Below are positions 1 through 6,812 of a DNA stretch of 20,475 bases, one piece after another (position 1 is the first letter of the stretch; each line of letters begins with the position of its first letter). Under the pieces are notes generated by a model that saw only the letters and a list, made by a program, of their open reading frames with translations, ran no database searches and was not told the DNA's origin. The stretch covers positions 1 through 20,475 of the forward strand of contig DCTT01000026.1 in assembly GCA_002329295.1 (NCBI GenBank), read 5' to 3'. The stretch comes from Eubacteriaceae bacterium UBA1433 (GTDB lineage Bacteria; Bacillota; Clostridia; Eubacteriales; UBA1433). Both the position numbers and the translations under genes were made by a program.

Positions 1-26
1 TGCTCTCCCAGCTGAGCTATGCGCCC
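1..26 (-). tRNA. tRNA, 5' portion only (cut by window edge)
   Basis: Read on the minus strand from position 26, the sequence begins GGGCGCA (acceptor strand), then TA, then a D-arm GCTC-AGCTGGGA-GAGC and A26. This is a canonical tRNA 5' end; anticodon, T-arm and acceptor 3' strand lie outside the window. The 5' sequence resembles Bacillota tRNA-Val or tRNA-Ala, but the amino acid cannot be assigned without the anticodon. A consensus promoter lies just upstream at 47-75, so it may head a tRNA cluster continuing off the left edge. Confidence 0.9.
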
Positions 27-46
27 TGATTTAAGATGCGTTAATC

Positions 47-75
47 AGTATATCTTATCCGACTCAAGATGTCAA
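47..75 (-). promoter_or_regulatory. Consensus sigma-A promoter of the tRNA
   Basis: On the minus strand, TTGACA (70-75) is followed after exactly 17 bases by TATACT (47-52), giving a start near 40, about 14 bases before the mature tRNA 5' end. The -35 matches consensus 6/6 and the -10 5/6, as expected for a stable-RNA promoter. The -35 hexamer contains the TGA stop codon of the upstream Cys-rich gene. Confidence 0.85.
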
Positions 76-305
76 TATCGTGATTTAATATTTTTTACAA
101 TTTTTTTATAATTGTCTTTTTCATGTACCCAAGTACAATCAGAACAATCTTTGATATTGCCAATCATTTGATATTTCCCCGGACAATCCGCATAGAGATA
201 GAGCGGACAATAACAAAAGAGACAATTAAATTGCTCCTTTTTTATGCCGCTATGGCATGGAAAAAATTCACATTTTGTATGTTGAAAAAATGCGTAATTA
301 GCCAC
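72..305 (-). CDS. Cysteine-rich small-domain protein (metal binding)
   Basis: A 77-residue protein with eight cysteines (C12, C17, C28, C31, C33, C41, C54, C57) and two histidines (H18, H61), in the pattern CEFFPCH, NCLFCYCPLY, DCPGKY and KDCSDC. This matches the Cys-rich small domain family (PF04071 type), presumed to bind zinc or another metal; its biochemical role is not established. Some relatives lie near cobalamin genes, but nothing of that kind is visible here. The start is GTG at 303-305, with AGGAGG at 319-324, a rather long 13-base spacing. It begins about 60 bases after the GH36-like gene on the same strand and may be cotranscribed with it. No terminator separates it from the tRNA. 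Confidence 0.8.
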   Translation of the reverse strand: MANYAFFQHTKCEFFPCHSGIKKEQFNCLFCYCPLYLYADCPGKYQMIGNIKDCSDCTWVHEKDNYKKIVKNIKSRY

Positions 306-366
306 GTTTAGCTTTTATCCTCCTCTTTTTCCATTTTTGATAAAAACCGATACTTCTTTTTTTGCT

Positions 367-2467
367 TTAGCTTCCCGACAAATCTGTAGACTTTTGCGTT
401 TTTCTACCTGGATTACTTTCCGTTGCATGACCTTCGATAGCGGTTTTTTGTGGCTTTTTGTTTGTCACTTTCCACATAAATACATTGTGTTTCCCGTAAT
501 TTTGGATTAATGCACAAGATTCTTCGTTAATTTTAAATTCTTTTTCAGAGCTTAGTATATACAGTGCCCCTGCAAGTTGAACATCTTTTTTGAGGACCAC
601 CCGTGCATGATTTTTTTGTTCATATCTTGTTTCTTCCACATCAAACAACGGCAAAATATGCGAGTCTGAGTAAATCAACTGTGTAGACTTTCTCACATTT
701 ACCTTCACCATCACTTGTGTTTGATGCGCTTTGACGTTGAGTACACCTCTGTTGCTCAGCAGCGCACCATATTTACCACAATATAACCCCGGCGGCATCG
801 TATAGTCTTTCGCTACATCGTTAAAATTCGATACAACCAAATACTTATACCCCCGATTTTGGAATGCAAAGGTATGAATATTGTCGTTAGTTTCATGAGA
901 TACTTTTTTAATTTTCGGGTTCGGTTGGATGCTTTGTAATAATTCCATCTCCATTTCGTCATAGGAGCTAATATCGTCAGACAATAGCGTCAAACTGCTT
1001 AAAATACTGCATAATACTAAAACAGTATGTTTTTCCACTAATGTAAGCTTCGTATCTTCATGGCCGATAAAATATGCCGTTGACACATTGTTAAAAAAAC
1101 GTTTATCCACTACTCTACGCGCAATCAACGACTGCAATGCATTTTCCGTAGAGATTCTTTCGCGAAATCCAAACCGTTCCATAATCGTATCTTCCCAGAA
1201 GGGCCCGTTATCTGCCGTTACTTTACAATAACTATACTGGCCCAAGGCGCTGGACATAGGCACAGAGGCAGGAATCACCACCCTGTCACGGCAAAGTTTT
1301 TGAATAAAAGCAACTACATCTCCCATAATCTCGGCACGTGTTTTATCAATGCGCGCTTCCAAAGCCACTGCATGCAAAAGATCTACATGCACTACTTCAA
1401 ATCCCCACTCATACAGCACTGTTTTAAATATGTTTTGAATGTACGACTGTACATCTTCCCGATAGATATCCAGCACATAATAACGACTGTTTTTACCTGA
1501 ATGATATCCGCCCGTTACAGAAAGGTTAAACCATTTTTTCAAAAACCATTCCGGGTGTTCTTTGTAAAGTTTGGATTTCTTTTCCGCAACAAAAGGAGCT
1601 ATCCAGAGGCCGGGACGCATGCCGTTTTCTTTTATCAAATCCGCTACTGCTTTCATTCCTTCCGGAAAAGCCTTGCTTGTTTCCTGGTCAAAATCTCCCA
1701 ATTTTGCAGACTCATTTTCTCCCACAATAATTGTGTCGATCGTAAGTTTGTTTCATCAACGCAATTTGCTTCTTCAAACCTTCCATGTCAATTCCAATAT
1801 CTTTTTCAGCGATGCGTCGGGGCGTCGTCCAAGCAAACTGCATCTCTTCTCTTGTTCGTCGCCTTCGAAAATAAGTCGCATAATGTTCATATACATCAAA
1901 AACATTTCCTTGAGCAACAATAAAATCCATCAGGGTAAACTCTTTGCTCACTTGGCGCAATTCACAATCGGAACAGATGTCCAGTGCATTGTTTTTTTGA
2001 TTGAAATGAAATAAGGTAAAGGCATTTTTTTCATTCACGGAACCATAAAACCGAACTTCATCATCATTTTTTTCACTGAAATGAATATAAGTATGCGAAA
2101 GAATTCCTTTGTTTGAAAAGAGGTTCTCCGTTTTATAATGCCCCATATGTTGCAACGAAAAAATTTTTGCGACAGGATTTAAGGATTTCGTAATTCTGTC
2201 CGCTTTTCCGTCAATGGATTCGCTGTTGGACTGATATCCGTTTGTCATTACATTTTCACAAACATAGTTCAGCTCAAAGTGAAACCTACACTCTTCAATG
2301 ATTACCGGAACTTTTGCATGCAACTTTACAGTCAATCTGTTTCCGAATTTATCCGTTTGCGAAACAAACTCAATCATGATATTTTTATCTTCAAATTGTT
2401 CAAGGGACTTCAATTTAATGTTTTTTCTCGTGCCGGTGCATCTATATTTTAAATAAAAGCTACTCAT
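367..2467 (-). pseudogene. GH36 alpha-galactosidase-like gene, frameshifted
   Basis: Two overlapping frames form one glycoside hydrolase family 36 (melibiase) protein. The first (1712-2467, ATG 2467, SD GGGAGA) gives the N-terminal beta-sandwich and the start of the barrel; the second (367 to about 1740) gives the rest: FPEGMK, GLWIAPFVAEKKS, the nucleophile region HVDLLHAV (its Asp retained), the acid/base region TADNGPFWED (Asp retained), LSDDIS, and the C-terminal sheet. The frames join near 1735-1742, where moving to the next frame continues as IDTIIVGENESAKLGDF. A one-base insertion or two-base deletion explains it; I see no programmed slippery site. Several residues expected to bind the sugar are changed: NGYQSNS where NGWQSWS-type is usual, an Asp pair replaced by Gly-Glu, Lys before the nucleophile replaced by His. 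It may be decaying or have another specificity; sequencing error cannot be excluded. Together about 700 residues, longer than the compact Thermotoga enzyme. Confidence 0.75.
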
Positions 2468-2506
2468 AACTTCTCCCTTTTACTATCTTTCGCCTTATGA
2501 AACTTT

Positions 2507-2512
2507 ATTATA
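2507..2512 (-). promoter_or_regulatory. Candidate -10 box for the GH36-like gene
   Basis: TATAAT on the minus strand, about 40 bases upstream of the ATG at 2467 and downstream of the rplT terminator. The -35 position (about 2530-2535, TTTTCT) is poor and there is no TGn extension, so the gene may need an activator or be weakly expressed. Confidence 0.45.
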
Positions 2513-2562
2513 CTTCATTTTTTTGAATAAGAAAAGCGTGTACTTTCTTTTCAACAAAATTG

Positions 2563-2591
2563 CAAAAAAAAAGCGGTATCTTTCCCGCTTT
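2563..2591 (-). terminator. Rho-independent terminator of infC-rpmI-rplT
   Basis: On the minus strand, AAAGCGG, an eight-base loop and CCGCTTT form a 7-bp stem (2570-2591), followed by an unbroken run of T into 2563. It lies 15 bases after the rplT stop codon, ending the ribosomal operon. Confidence 0.9.
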
Positions 2592-2605
2592 ATTTTCATA
2601 TTCAT

Positions 2606-2959
2606 TTACAGATTTTGTTTTGCGATCTCTGTCAGTTTTGCAAAGGCTTGCGCATCGTTCATAGCAATATCAGCGAGAATTTTTCGGTCTACTTCCACCC
2701 CTGCATTTTTCAATCCGCAAATAAAACGACTATAGCTCATATCATTTATTCTGGCCGCAGCATTAATTCTGCTGATCCAAAGTCTTCTATAGGTTCTTTT
2801 CTTTTCTTTTCTGCCTCTGTAAGCATCACGCAATCCTCGAATAACAGCCTCATTGGCCATTCTAAACGTTTTGCTCCGTCCCCCATAATAACCTTTTGCA
2901 AGTTTTAATACTTTTTTATGCTTTTTCTTTGCGTTTAATCCGCCTTTTACTCTTGCCAT
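2606..2959 (-). CDS. rplT: 50S ribosomal protein L20
   Basis: A 117-residue, very basic protein of the usual L20 length, opening MARVKGGLNAKKKHKKVLKL and containing GYYGGRSKTFRMANEAV, both typical of L20. It binds 23S rRNA early in 50S assembly. In Bacillota it also represses its own operon by binding the infC leader, here at 3778-3887. The ATG at 2957-2959 has AGGAGG at 2968-2973 with 8-base spacing, overlapping the 3' end of rpmI. It is the last gene of the infC-rpmI-rplT operon, directly followed by a terminator. Confidence 0.98.
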   Translation of the reverse strand: MARVKGGLNAKKKHKKVLKLAKGYYGGRSKTFRMANEAVIRGLRDAYRGRKEKKRTYRRLWISRINAAARINDMSYSRFICGLKNAGVEVDRKILADIAMNDAQAFAKLTEIAKQNL

Positions 2960-2978
2960 CGCTCTTTCCTCCTGCGCC

Positions 2979-3173
2979 TCAACTTTGAAGCATTTCCTTT
3001 ACATTTTTTGCATCTGCAACATTCACATAAGCCCCACCGCGTAAATTGCTTTTACGTTTCGGCGTTTTTTTGGTGAGGATATGACTTTTTCCTGCCTGTC
3101 CTCTTTTTATTTTCCCTGATTTTGTAATACGAAATCGTTTTTTCGCTCCTGAATGTGTTTTCATTTTCGGCAT
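2979..3173 (-). CDS. rpmI: 50S ribosomal protein L35
   Basis: A 64-residue basic protein with the L35 hallmarks MPKMKTHSGAKKRFRITKSG at the N-terminus and HILTKKTPKRKSNLR in the middle. It is a structural component of the large subunit. Its ATG at 3171-3173 follows AGGAGG with a 9-base gap. It sits 29 bases after infC and 19 bases before rplT, the standard gene order for this operon. Confidence 0.98.
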   Translation of the reverse strand: MPKMKTHSGAKKRFRITKSGKIKRGQAGKSHILTKKTPKRKSNLRGGAYVNVADAKNVKEMLQS

Positions 3174-3202
3174 GATCGTATTCCTCCTGTTTTATGATTA
3201 TG

Positions 3203-3769
3203 CTAACTTTCAATTTCTTCTTTCTCAACAGCTTTTTTCTTTGACTTTTTGCTTTTGTCGGTATGAGGTTTCAAAAACATAATTGCGTTTCTTCCTTCTG
3301 CCTTGGCTTCTTTTTCAACACTTCCCGCATCGCTTACTTTTTCTGCAAATCGATTTAGCAATTCTACGCCTTTGTGTGCATAAGCAATTTCTCGTCCCCT
3401 AAAACGGACCGACACTTTCACTTTATCGCCTTCTTCCAAGAATTTTCTTGCATTTCTTGCTTTGATATTCAAATCGTGTTCTTCAACGCGCAAGGACATG
3501 CGAATTTCTTTTAAATTCGCCACTTGCTGATTTTTCTTGGATTCTTTCTCTTTTTTGATTTGCTCATATTTGAATTTTCCGTAATCCAAAATTTTGCACA
3601 CCGGGGGCTTTGCATTGGGTGAAATTTTTACCAAATCCAAATTTCTTTTTTCCGCCAACTCCTGTGCCGTCTGAATAGGTACGATGCCTATAGCGGTACC
3701 GTTCTCGTCAATCAACCTCACTTCAGCGTCTCTGATTTCCTCATTGATTTGAAACTCTTTAATTATCAT
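3203..3769 (-). CDS. infC: Translation initiation factor IF-3
   Basis: A 188-residue IF-3 with the N-domain start NEEIRDAEVRLID and the family signature NAKPPVCKILDYGKFKYEQ, then the C-domain with EIRMSLRVEEHDLN and KVKVSVRFRGREIAY. IF-3 binds the 30S subunit, prevents premature 50S joining and checks start-codon fidelity. I place the start at ATG 3767-3769, because upstream in-frame codons lie in the attenuator. GGAGG (3773-3777) is only 3 bases from this ATG; the next codons are ATA and ATT, with spacings of 6 and 9. Many infC genes start at a rare AUU, so the real start could be one of these. First gene of infC-rpmI-rplT. Confidence 0.96.
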   Translation of the reverse strand: MIIKEFQINEEIRDAEVRLIDENGTAIGIVPIQTAQELAEKRNLDLVKISPNAKPPVCKILDYGKFKYEQIKKEKESKKNQQVANLKEIRMSLRVEEHDLNIKARNARKFLEEGDKVKVSVRFRGREIAYAHKGVELLNRFAEKVSDAGSVEKEAKAEGRNAIMFLKPHTDKSKKSKKKAVEKEEIES

Positions 3770-3777
3770 ACACCTCC

Positions 3778-3814
3778 AAAATAAAAAGGCGAACGACAAA
3801 GAGCTGCCGTTCGC
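3778..3814 (-). terminator. Attenuator hairpin before infC
   Basis: On the minus strand, GCGAACGGCA, loop GCTCTT and TGTCGTTCGC form a 10-bp stem (3789-3814, one G-T pair), followed by CTTTTTATTTT (3778-3788). The infC Shine-Dalgarno follows immediately at 3773-3777. A terminator directly upstream of the coding region fits transcription attenuation of the operon. Confidence 0.88.
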
Positions 3815-3887
3815 TGAAAAACGTTTTTATAAACCTGCGTATAACAAATACACGAGGTGAGAAGCAGCATCTTCTACTTTGCTTTCT
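3778..3887 (-). promoter_or_regulatory. L20-type autoregulatory leader of infC-rpmI-rplT
   Basis: The untranslated leader, about 110 bases, has three hairpins on the minus strand: AGAAG/CTTCT (3860-3875), a longer stem ACCT-GTGTAT/ATACGC-AGGT (3833-3858), and the attenuator (3789-3814). Gene order, position and the CTTCTCACCT core resemble the Bacillota L20 leader, in which excess L20 binds the RNA and favours termination. The family is assigned by eye and context; a covariance-model search would settle it. Confidence 0.75.
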
Positions 3888-3892
3888 GAACT

Positions 3893-3921
3893 ATATTAAC
3901 ACTTCAACAATGCTTTGTCAA
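3893..3921 (-). promoter_or_regulatory. Promoter of infC-rpmI-rplT
   Basis: TTGACA (3916-3921) and TAATAT (3893-3898) are separated by exactly 17 bases on the minus strand, predicting a start near 3886. The promoter lies 7 bases after the stop codon of the upstream reductase gene, with no terminator between. Confidence 0.85.
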
Positions 3922-3927
3922 GCAATA

Positions 3928-4944
3928 TTACATTTGTGCGAAATAATGATCTACCCAGGCGATTCTTTCGGGAATGTTGAGCCCATAAGGACATCTTTGC
4001 TTGCAAACTCCGCAATGAATGCATGCAGATGCCTTCACAGCACTTGTCTCGTAGCGTCCTTTCGCCCATTCAGAAAGACCATAGCGCTTGATATAACCTT
4101 CGAAGACCATCACGCCCGGAATATCTATCCCCACTGTACATGGCATGCAGTATCCGCATCTGCGACAAAAATCTTTGCCGATTTCTTCTGTTATTTTTTT
4201 TAACTCTGCTTGTTCGGCTTCGCTTAAAGATCCCTGTTTTGCCGCTTCTGCACATTCTCTGACTTGTTCGGGCGTATTCATGCCGGGAATCGCAACAGTT
4301 ACCAAATCATTTTGCACAATAAACTTTATGGCATTTTGTGCAACTTCTCCCAAAATTCCACCGCCCAAAGGCTTCATGGCAATGACACCCATATCTAACT
4401 CTTTTGCACGCTGAAACAATTCTACTCCCTGGTTTTCCACCGCGTTAAAAGGAAATTGAAGAGTCGAAAACTTTTCGGTATCAATCAGTTGTTGCGCCAT
4501 TTCTTTGATATGAGCCGTCACGCCGATATGCTTTATTTTTCCTTCTTTTTGTGCTTGCAGCGCAGCCTGATACGCACCGTCTTCAGAAAAAATTTTTTCA
4601 AAATCTTCTTGTTTACCCAAATTATGGATTTGATAAAGATCAATGACATCTGTTTGAAAATTTTTCAAACTTGTCAAAATATCGTTATAAAATCCTTCTT
4701 TTGTGCGGTTCATCGATTTCGTTGCAAGATAAAAATTCTCTCTGCCCAGCTGTTTGAGCCCTTTTCCGATATATTCTTCGCTGATGCTGTAAGCGCGCGC
4801 AGAATCAATAAAGTTTATTCCGACTTCCTGGCAAGCGATTAGGGTATCCAACGTTGCTTTTTCGTCATAACGTTGGATAGGAATACCGCCCATCCCCACA
4901 ACGCTGACCATCAACTCGGTTTTTCCTAATCTCTTTTTTTTCAT
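3928..4944 (-). CDS. Aldo/keto reductase with C-terminal 4Fe-4S clusters
   Basis: A 338-residue protein of the COG1453 type. Residues 1-255 form an aldo/keto reductase barrel with the catalytic tetrad visible as D47, Y52, K76 and H107 (IDSARAY, ATKS, YQIH). Residues 256-338 add a ferredoxin-like module with C260-x2-C263-x2-C266-x2-C269 and C308-x2-C311-x2-C314-x3-C318-P. The fusion suggests electrons move between iron-sulfur clusters and a bound nicotinamide cofactor, probably in the cytoplasm; the carbonyl substrate is unknown. Such proteins are common in strict anaerobes. The ATG (4942-4944) follows GAGGA and lies 1 base after the stop of the 115-residue gene upstream, so the two are probably translated together. 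Confidence 0.9.
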   Translation of the reverse strand: MKKKRLGKTELMVSVVGMGGIPIQRYDEKATLDTLIACQEVGINFIDSARAYSISEEYIGKGLKQLGRENFYLATKSMNRTKEGFYNDILTSLKNFQTDVIDLYQIHNLGKQEDFEKIFSEDGAYQAALQAQKEGKIKHIGVTAHIKEMAQQLIDTEKFSTLQFPFNAVENQGVELFQRAKELDMGVIAMKPLGGGILGEVAQNAIKFIVQNDLVTVAIPGMNTPEQVRECAEAAKQGSLSEAEQAELKKITEEIGKDFCRRCGYCMPCTVGIDIPGVMVFEGYIKRYGLSEWAKGRYETSAVKASACIHCGVCKQRCPYGLNIPERIAWVDHYFAQM

Positions 4945-4945
4945 T

Positions 4946-5293
4946 TTATTCCTCTTTTTCTACTGCTTGCACTATTTCGTCTTTGACTTCTTGCGCTGTT
5001 TCGACAACTTCTTCTTTTTCCTTATCTTCTAATTCTGTTTTTAATTCAACAACTTCTGCTTCGATTTTGTCTACCTTTGTTATTAATTCATTAATAAGCG
5101 AGCTCGTATCGTTGCCTTGCTTTGCGGCTTCATAAATAGCTTTTCCGTATTCTTTAAATAATTTTCCTTGCTCAAGTTCGCGTTTTTCAATCGTGAGTTT
5201 GTTCTTTGCATTTCCCGCCAAGTCTTTTGCTCCATCTGCGGCTTTGTCAACAAAATCTCCCAACTTTTTCGTAAATTTGTCAAAACTACTCAT
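4946..5293 (-). CDS. Small charged coiled-coil protein, unknown function
   Basis: I do not recognise a named family. The 115-residue product has an amphipathic N-terminal stretch (MSSFDKFTKKLGDFVDKAAD), then a helical, Lys/Glu-rich part with heptad-like spacing (residues about 65-95, NELITKVDKIEAEVVELKTE) and an acidic tail ending EKEE. There is no signal peptide, membrane segment or cysteine. I chose the ATG at 5291-5293 because GGAGG at 5300-5304 is 6 bases upstream; the longer frame would start in the promoter. It ends 1 base before the aldo/keto reductase start, so it is likely cotranscribed and possibly a partner. Function is open. Confidence 0.75.
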   Translation of the reverse strand: MSSFDKFTKKLGDFVDKAADGAKDLAGNAKNKLTIEKRELEQGKLFKEYGKAIYEAAKQGNDTSSLINELITKVDKIEAEVVELKTELEDKEKEEVVETAQEVKDEIVQAVEKEE

Positions 5294-5323
5294 TTCATTC
5301 CTCCATGATACTTTATTTACAAA

Positions 5324-5332
5324 ATTATACCA
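5324..5332 (-). promoter_or_regulatory. Extended -10 promoter for the small protein and reductase
   Basis: TGGTATAAT on the minus strand is a TGn-extended consensus -10. The -35 position (5347-5352, TTTTAT) is weak. The predicted start near 5317 leaves a leader of about 25 bases before the ATG at 5293. Confidence 0.7.
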
Positions 5333-5374
5333 TACTTCTCTTTTCAATAAAATCTTTGCATCGTAAATTTCTTC

Positions 5375-6610
5375 TTACTTTGCCGTAAGTATTTTTTTCA
5401 CTTCTGCTTTGTATACTTCTACCCCGGGCTGATTAAAGGGATCCACGCCCAACAACAAGCAACTCATAGCGCAGGCTTTCTCGAAAAAATATGTCCAATA
5501 GCCGAAGGTTTCTTCACACATTTTCCCGGCTGTTAGTGTAAAAACAGGTGTTTTGCCTTTGCTGTGAGCCTGCAGGACCCCTTTGCGCACCAATTCGTTT
5601 TGCTCATTAAAAGTATTGATTGCGCCGTCATATGACACGTCTTTTTGAGGAGTTGCAACCGACAGTACTGTTTCAAAAAATACTGGCGTTCCTTCTTGTA
5701 AAAATTGTCCCATCGAATGCAAATCACGACTGAAAACCAACGATGTCGGAAAAATACCTTTATTTTCTTTTCCCTCGCTTTCCCCGAACAGTTGTTTTAA
5801 CCATTCAAGTAAATGCTGCATTTTTGGTTCGTAGGCGCAAAACACTTCTATGACCTTTCCGCGCTCGTTTAAAATCCTTCTGCCCACTCCGTAGCGATAC
5901 GCAGCATTTTGTTCTATCTCCTGTGGCATACACGCCTGATAGGCCTTTTGCGCCCCTAAAACAATCTTTTGAATGTCATAACCCGCTACACAAGCAGGCA
6001 GCAAGCCCACTGCAGTTAAAAAGCTATATCTGCCGCCAATATCCGATTCCAAATCAAAGGTTACATATCCCTTTTCCTTTGCCTCCTTGCGCAAAGCGCC
6101 GCTCACAGGGTCGGTAATGGCATAAATGCGTTTGGAATAATCTTCTCCGTATTTTTTGATCAAAATTTCTTTCAACAGCAAAAATGCTTCCGCCGTCTCC
6201 ATTGTGGTTCCTGACTTAGAAATGACGCAAACGGAAATTTCCTCGTCCATTATCTTATTTATTAGTTCATGATGATACGTCCCGCTAAGATTCCAGCCGG
6301 CAAAATAGATTTTTGGAGACTTGTCGGTGTGCTGAAATTCATCTTCCATCCATTCCAAAAATGCCCTGGGTCCCAGATAAGACCCTCCAATCCCCAATAC
6401 CACCAACACCGTGCTCTGAGCTCTTATGTTCTCTGCCGCAGCCAAAATGTTTTTCAAATAACTTTCGTTAATCTTTTGCGGTTGTTCGACCCATCCGCTC
6501 ATATCCATTTGCCCGCTATGCAAATATTCATGAGCGTTACGTACATTTTCTTGATAAGATTTGTATTCTTCCGGCGCAATTTGGACATACGCGTCATCCA
6601 AATATACCAT
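5375..6610 (-). CDS. pgi: Glucose-6-phosphate isomerase
   Basis: A 411-residue phosphoglucose isomerase interconverting glucose-6-phosphate and fructose-6-phosphate. Visible motifs: GIGGSYLGPRA (73-83), SKSGTTMET (131-139, phosphate binding), GGRYSFLTAVG (192-202), GESEGK with the catalytic Glu277, DLHSMGQ with His298, and QPGVEVYK with Lys401. It is about 40 residues shorter than Bacillus enzymes, mostly from a shortened loop between ETVLSVATPQ and VLQAHSKG and a trimmed C-terminus; all active-site motifs remain. The ATG at 6608-6610 follows GGGGG. It is transcribed divergently from the phosphohexomutase gene that shares its substrate pool. No hairpin terminator is visible after the stop. 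Confidence 0.96.
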   Translation of the reverse strand: MVYLDDAYVQIAPEEYKSYQENVRNAHEYLHSGQMDMSGWVEQPQKINESYLKNILAAAENIRAQSTVLVVLGIGGSYLGPRAFLEWMEDEFQHTDKSPKIYFAGWNLSGTYHHELINKIMDEEISVCVISKSGTTMETAEAFLLLKEILIKKYGEDYSKRIYAITDPVSGALRKEAKEKGYVTFDLESDIGGRYSFLTAVGLLPACVAGYDIQKIVLGAQKAYQACMPQEIEQNAAYRYGVGRRILNERGKVIEVFCAYEPKMQHLLEWLKQLFGESEGKENKGIFPTSLVFSRDLHSMGQFLQEGTPVFFETVLSVATPQKDVSYDGAINTFNEQNELVRKGVLQAHSKGKTPVFTLTAGKMCEETFGYWTYFFEKACAMSCLLLGVDPFNQPGVEVYKAEVKKILTAK

Positions 6611-6648
6611 TATTTTCGCCCCCGATCCGTTTTTATTCTTTGTTATTT

Positions 6649-6657
6649 ATTATACCA
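6649..6657 (-). promoter_or_regulatory. Extended -10 promoter of pgi
   Basis: TGGTATAAT on the minus strand, TGn-extended consensus, with no good -35 at 17 bases (GATGTT). The expected start near 6642 leaves a leader of about 30 bases before the ATG. Confidence 0.72.
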
Positions 6658-6744
6658 TATTTCTCTATATAAACATCACCAACATCCTTAGATGAAACTT
6701 ACTTTTTATTGTTTGGTTTGCATATGCTTGAAAATTTCTGCATC

Positions 6745-6773
6745 TTTGCATCACGCTCTTTTCATGTTATAAT
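6745..6773 (+). promoter_or_regulatory. Promoter of the phosphohexomutase gene run
   Basis: TTTGCA (6745-6750), 17 bases, TATAAT (6768-6773), with TGT before the -10 making it TGn-extended. The start is expected near 6780, about 33 bases before the ATG at 6813. It is divergent from the pgi promoter and could drive all five plus-strand genes to 12654. Confidence 0.78.
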
Positions 6774-6812
6774 ATAATTTATTCAAAATACGGGGTATAC
6801 GAGGTGATTCAA

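Noticed and set aside
1730..1745. Programmed ribosomal frameshift in the GH36-like gene
   Set aside because: No slippery heptamer, stop-codon shift site or stimulatory hairpin is visible; mutation or sequencing error is simpler.
1571..2014. 147-codon plus-strand frame opposite the GH36-like gene
   Set aside because: It is antisense to recognisable GH36 sequence, and its composition and residues look like a shadow frame.
5294..5347. 133-residue version of the small protein starting at 5347
   Set aside because: The extra residues fall in the promoter and ribosome-binding region; GGAGG is placed for ATG 5293.
6804..6812. GTG start for the phosphohexomutase at 6804
   Set aside because: The GTG is part of the ribosome binding site GAGGTG; ATG 6813 has correct spacing to it.
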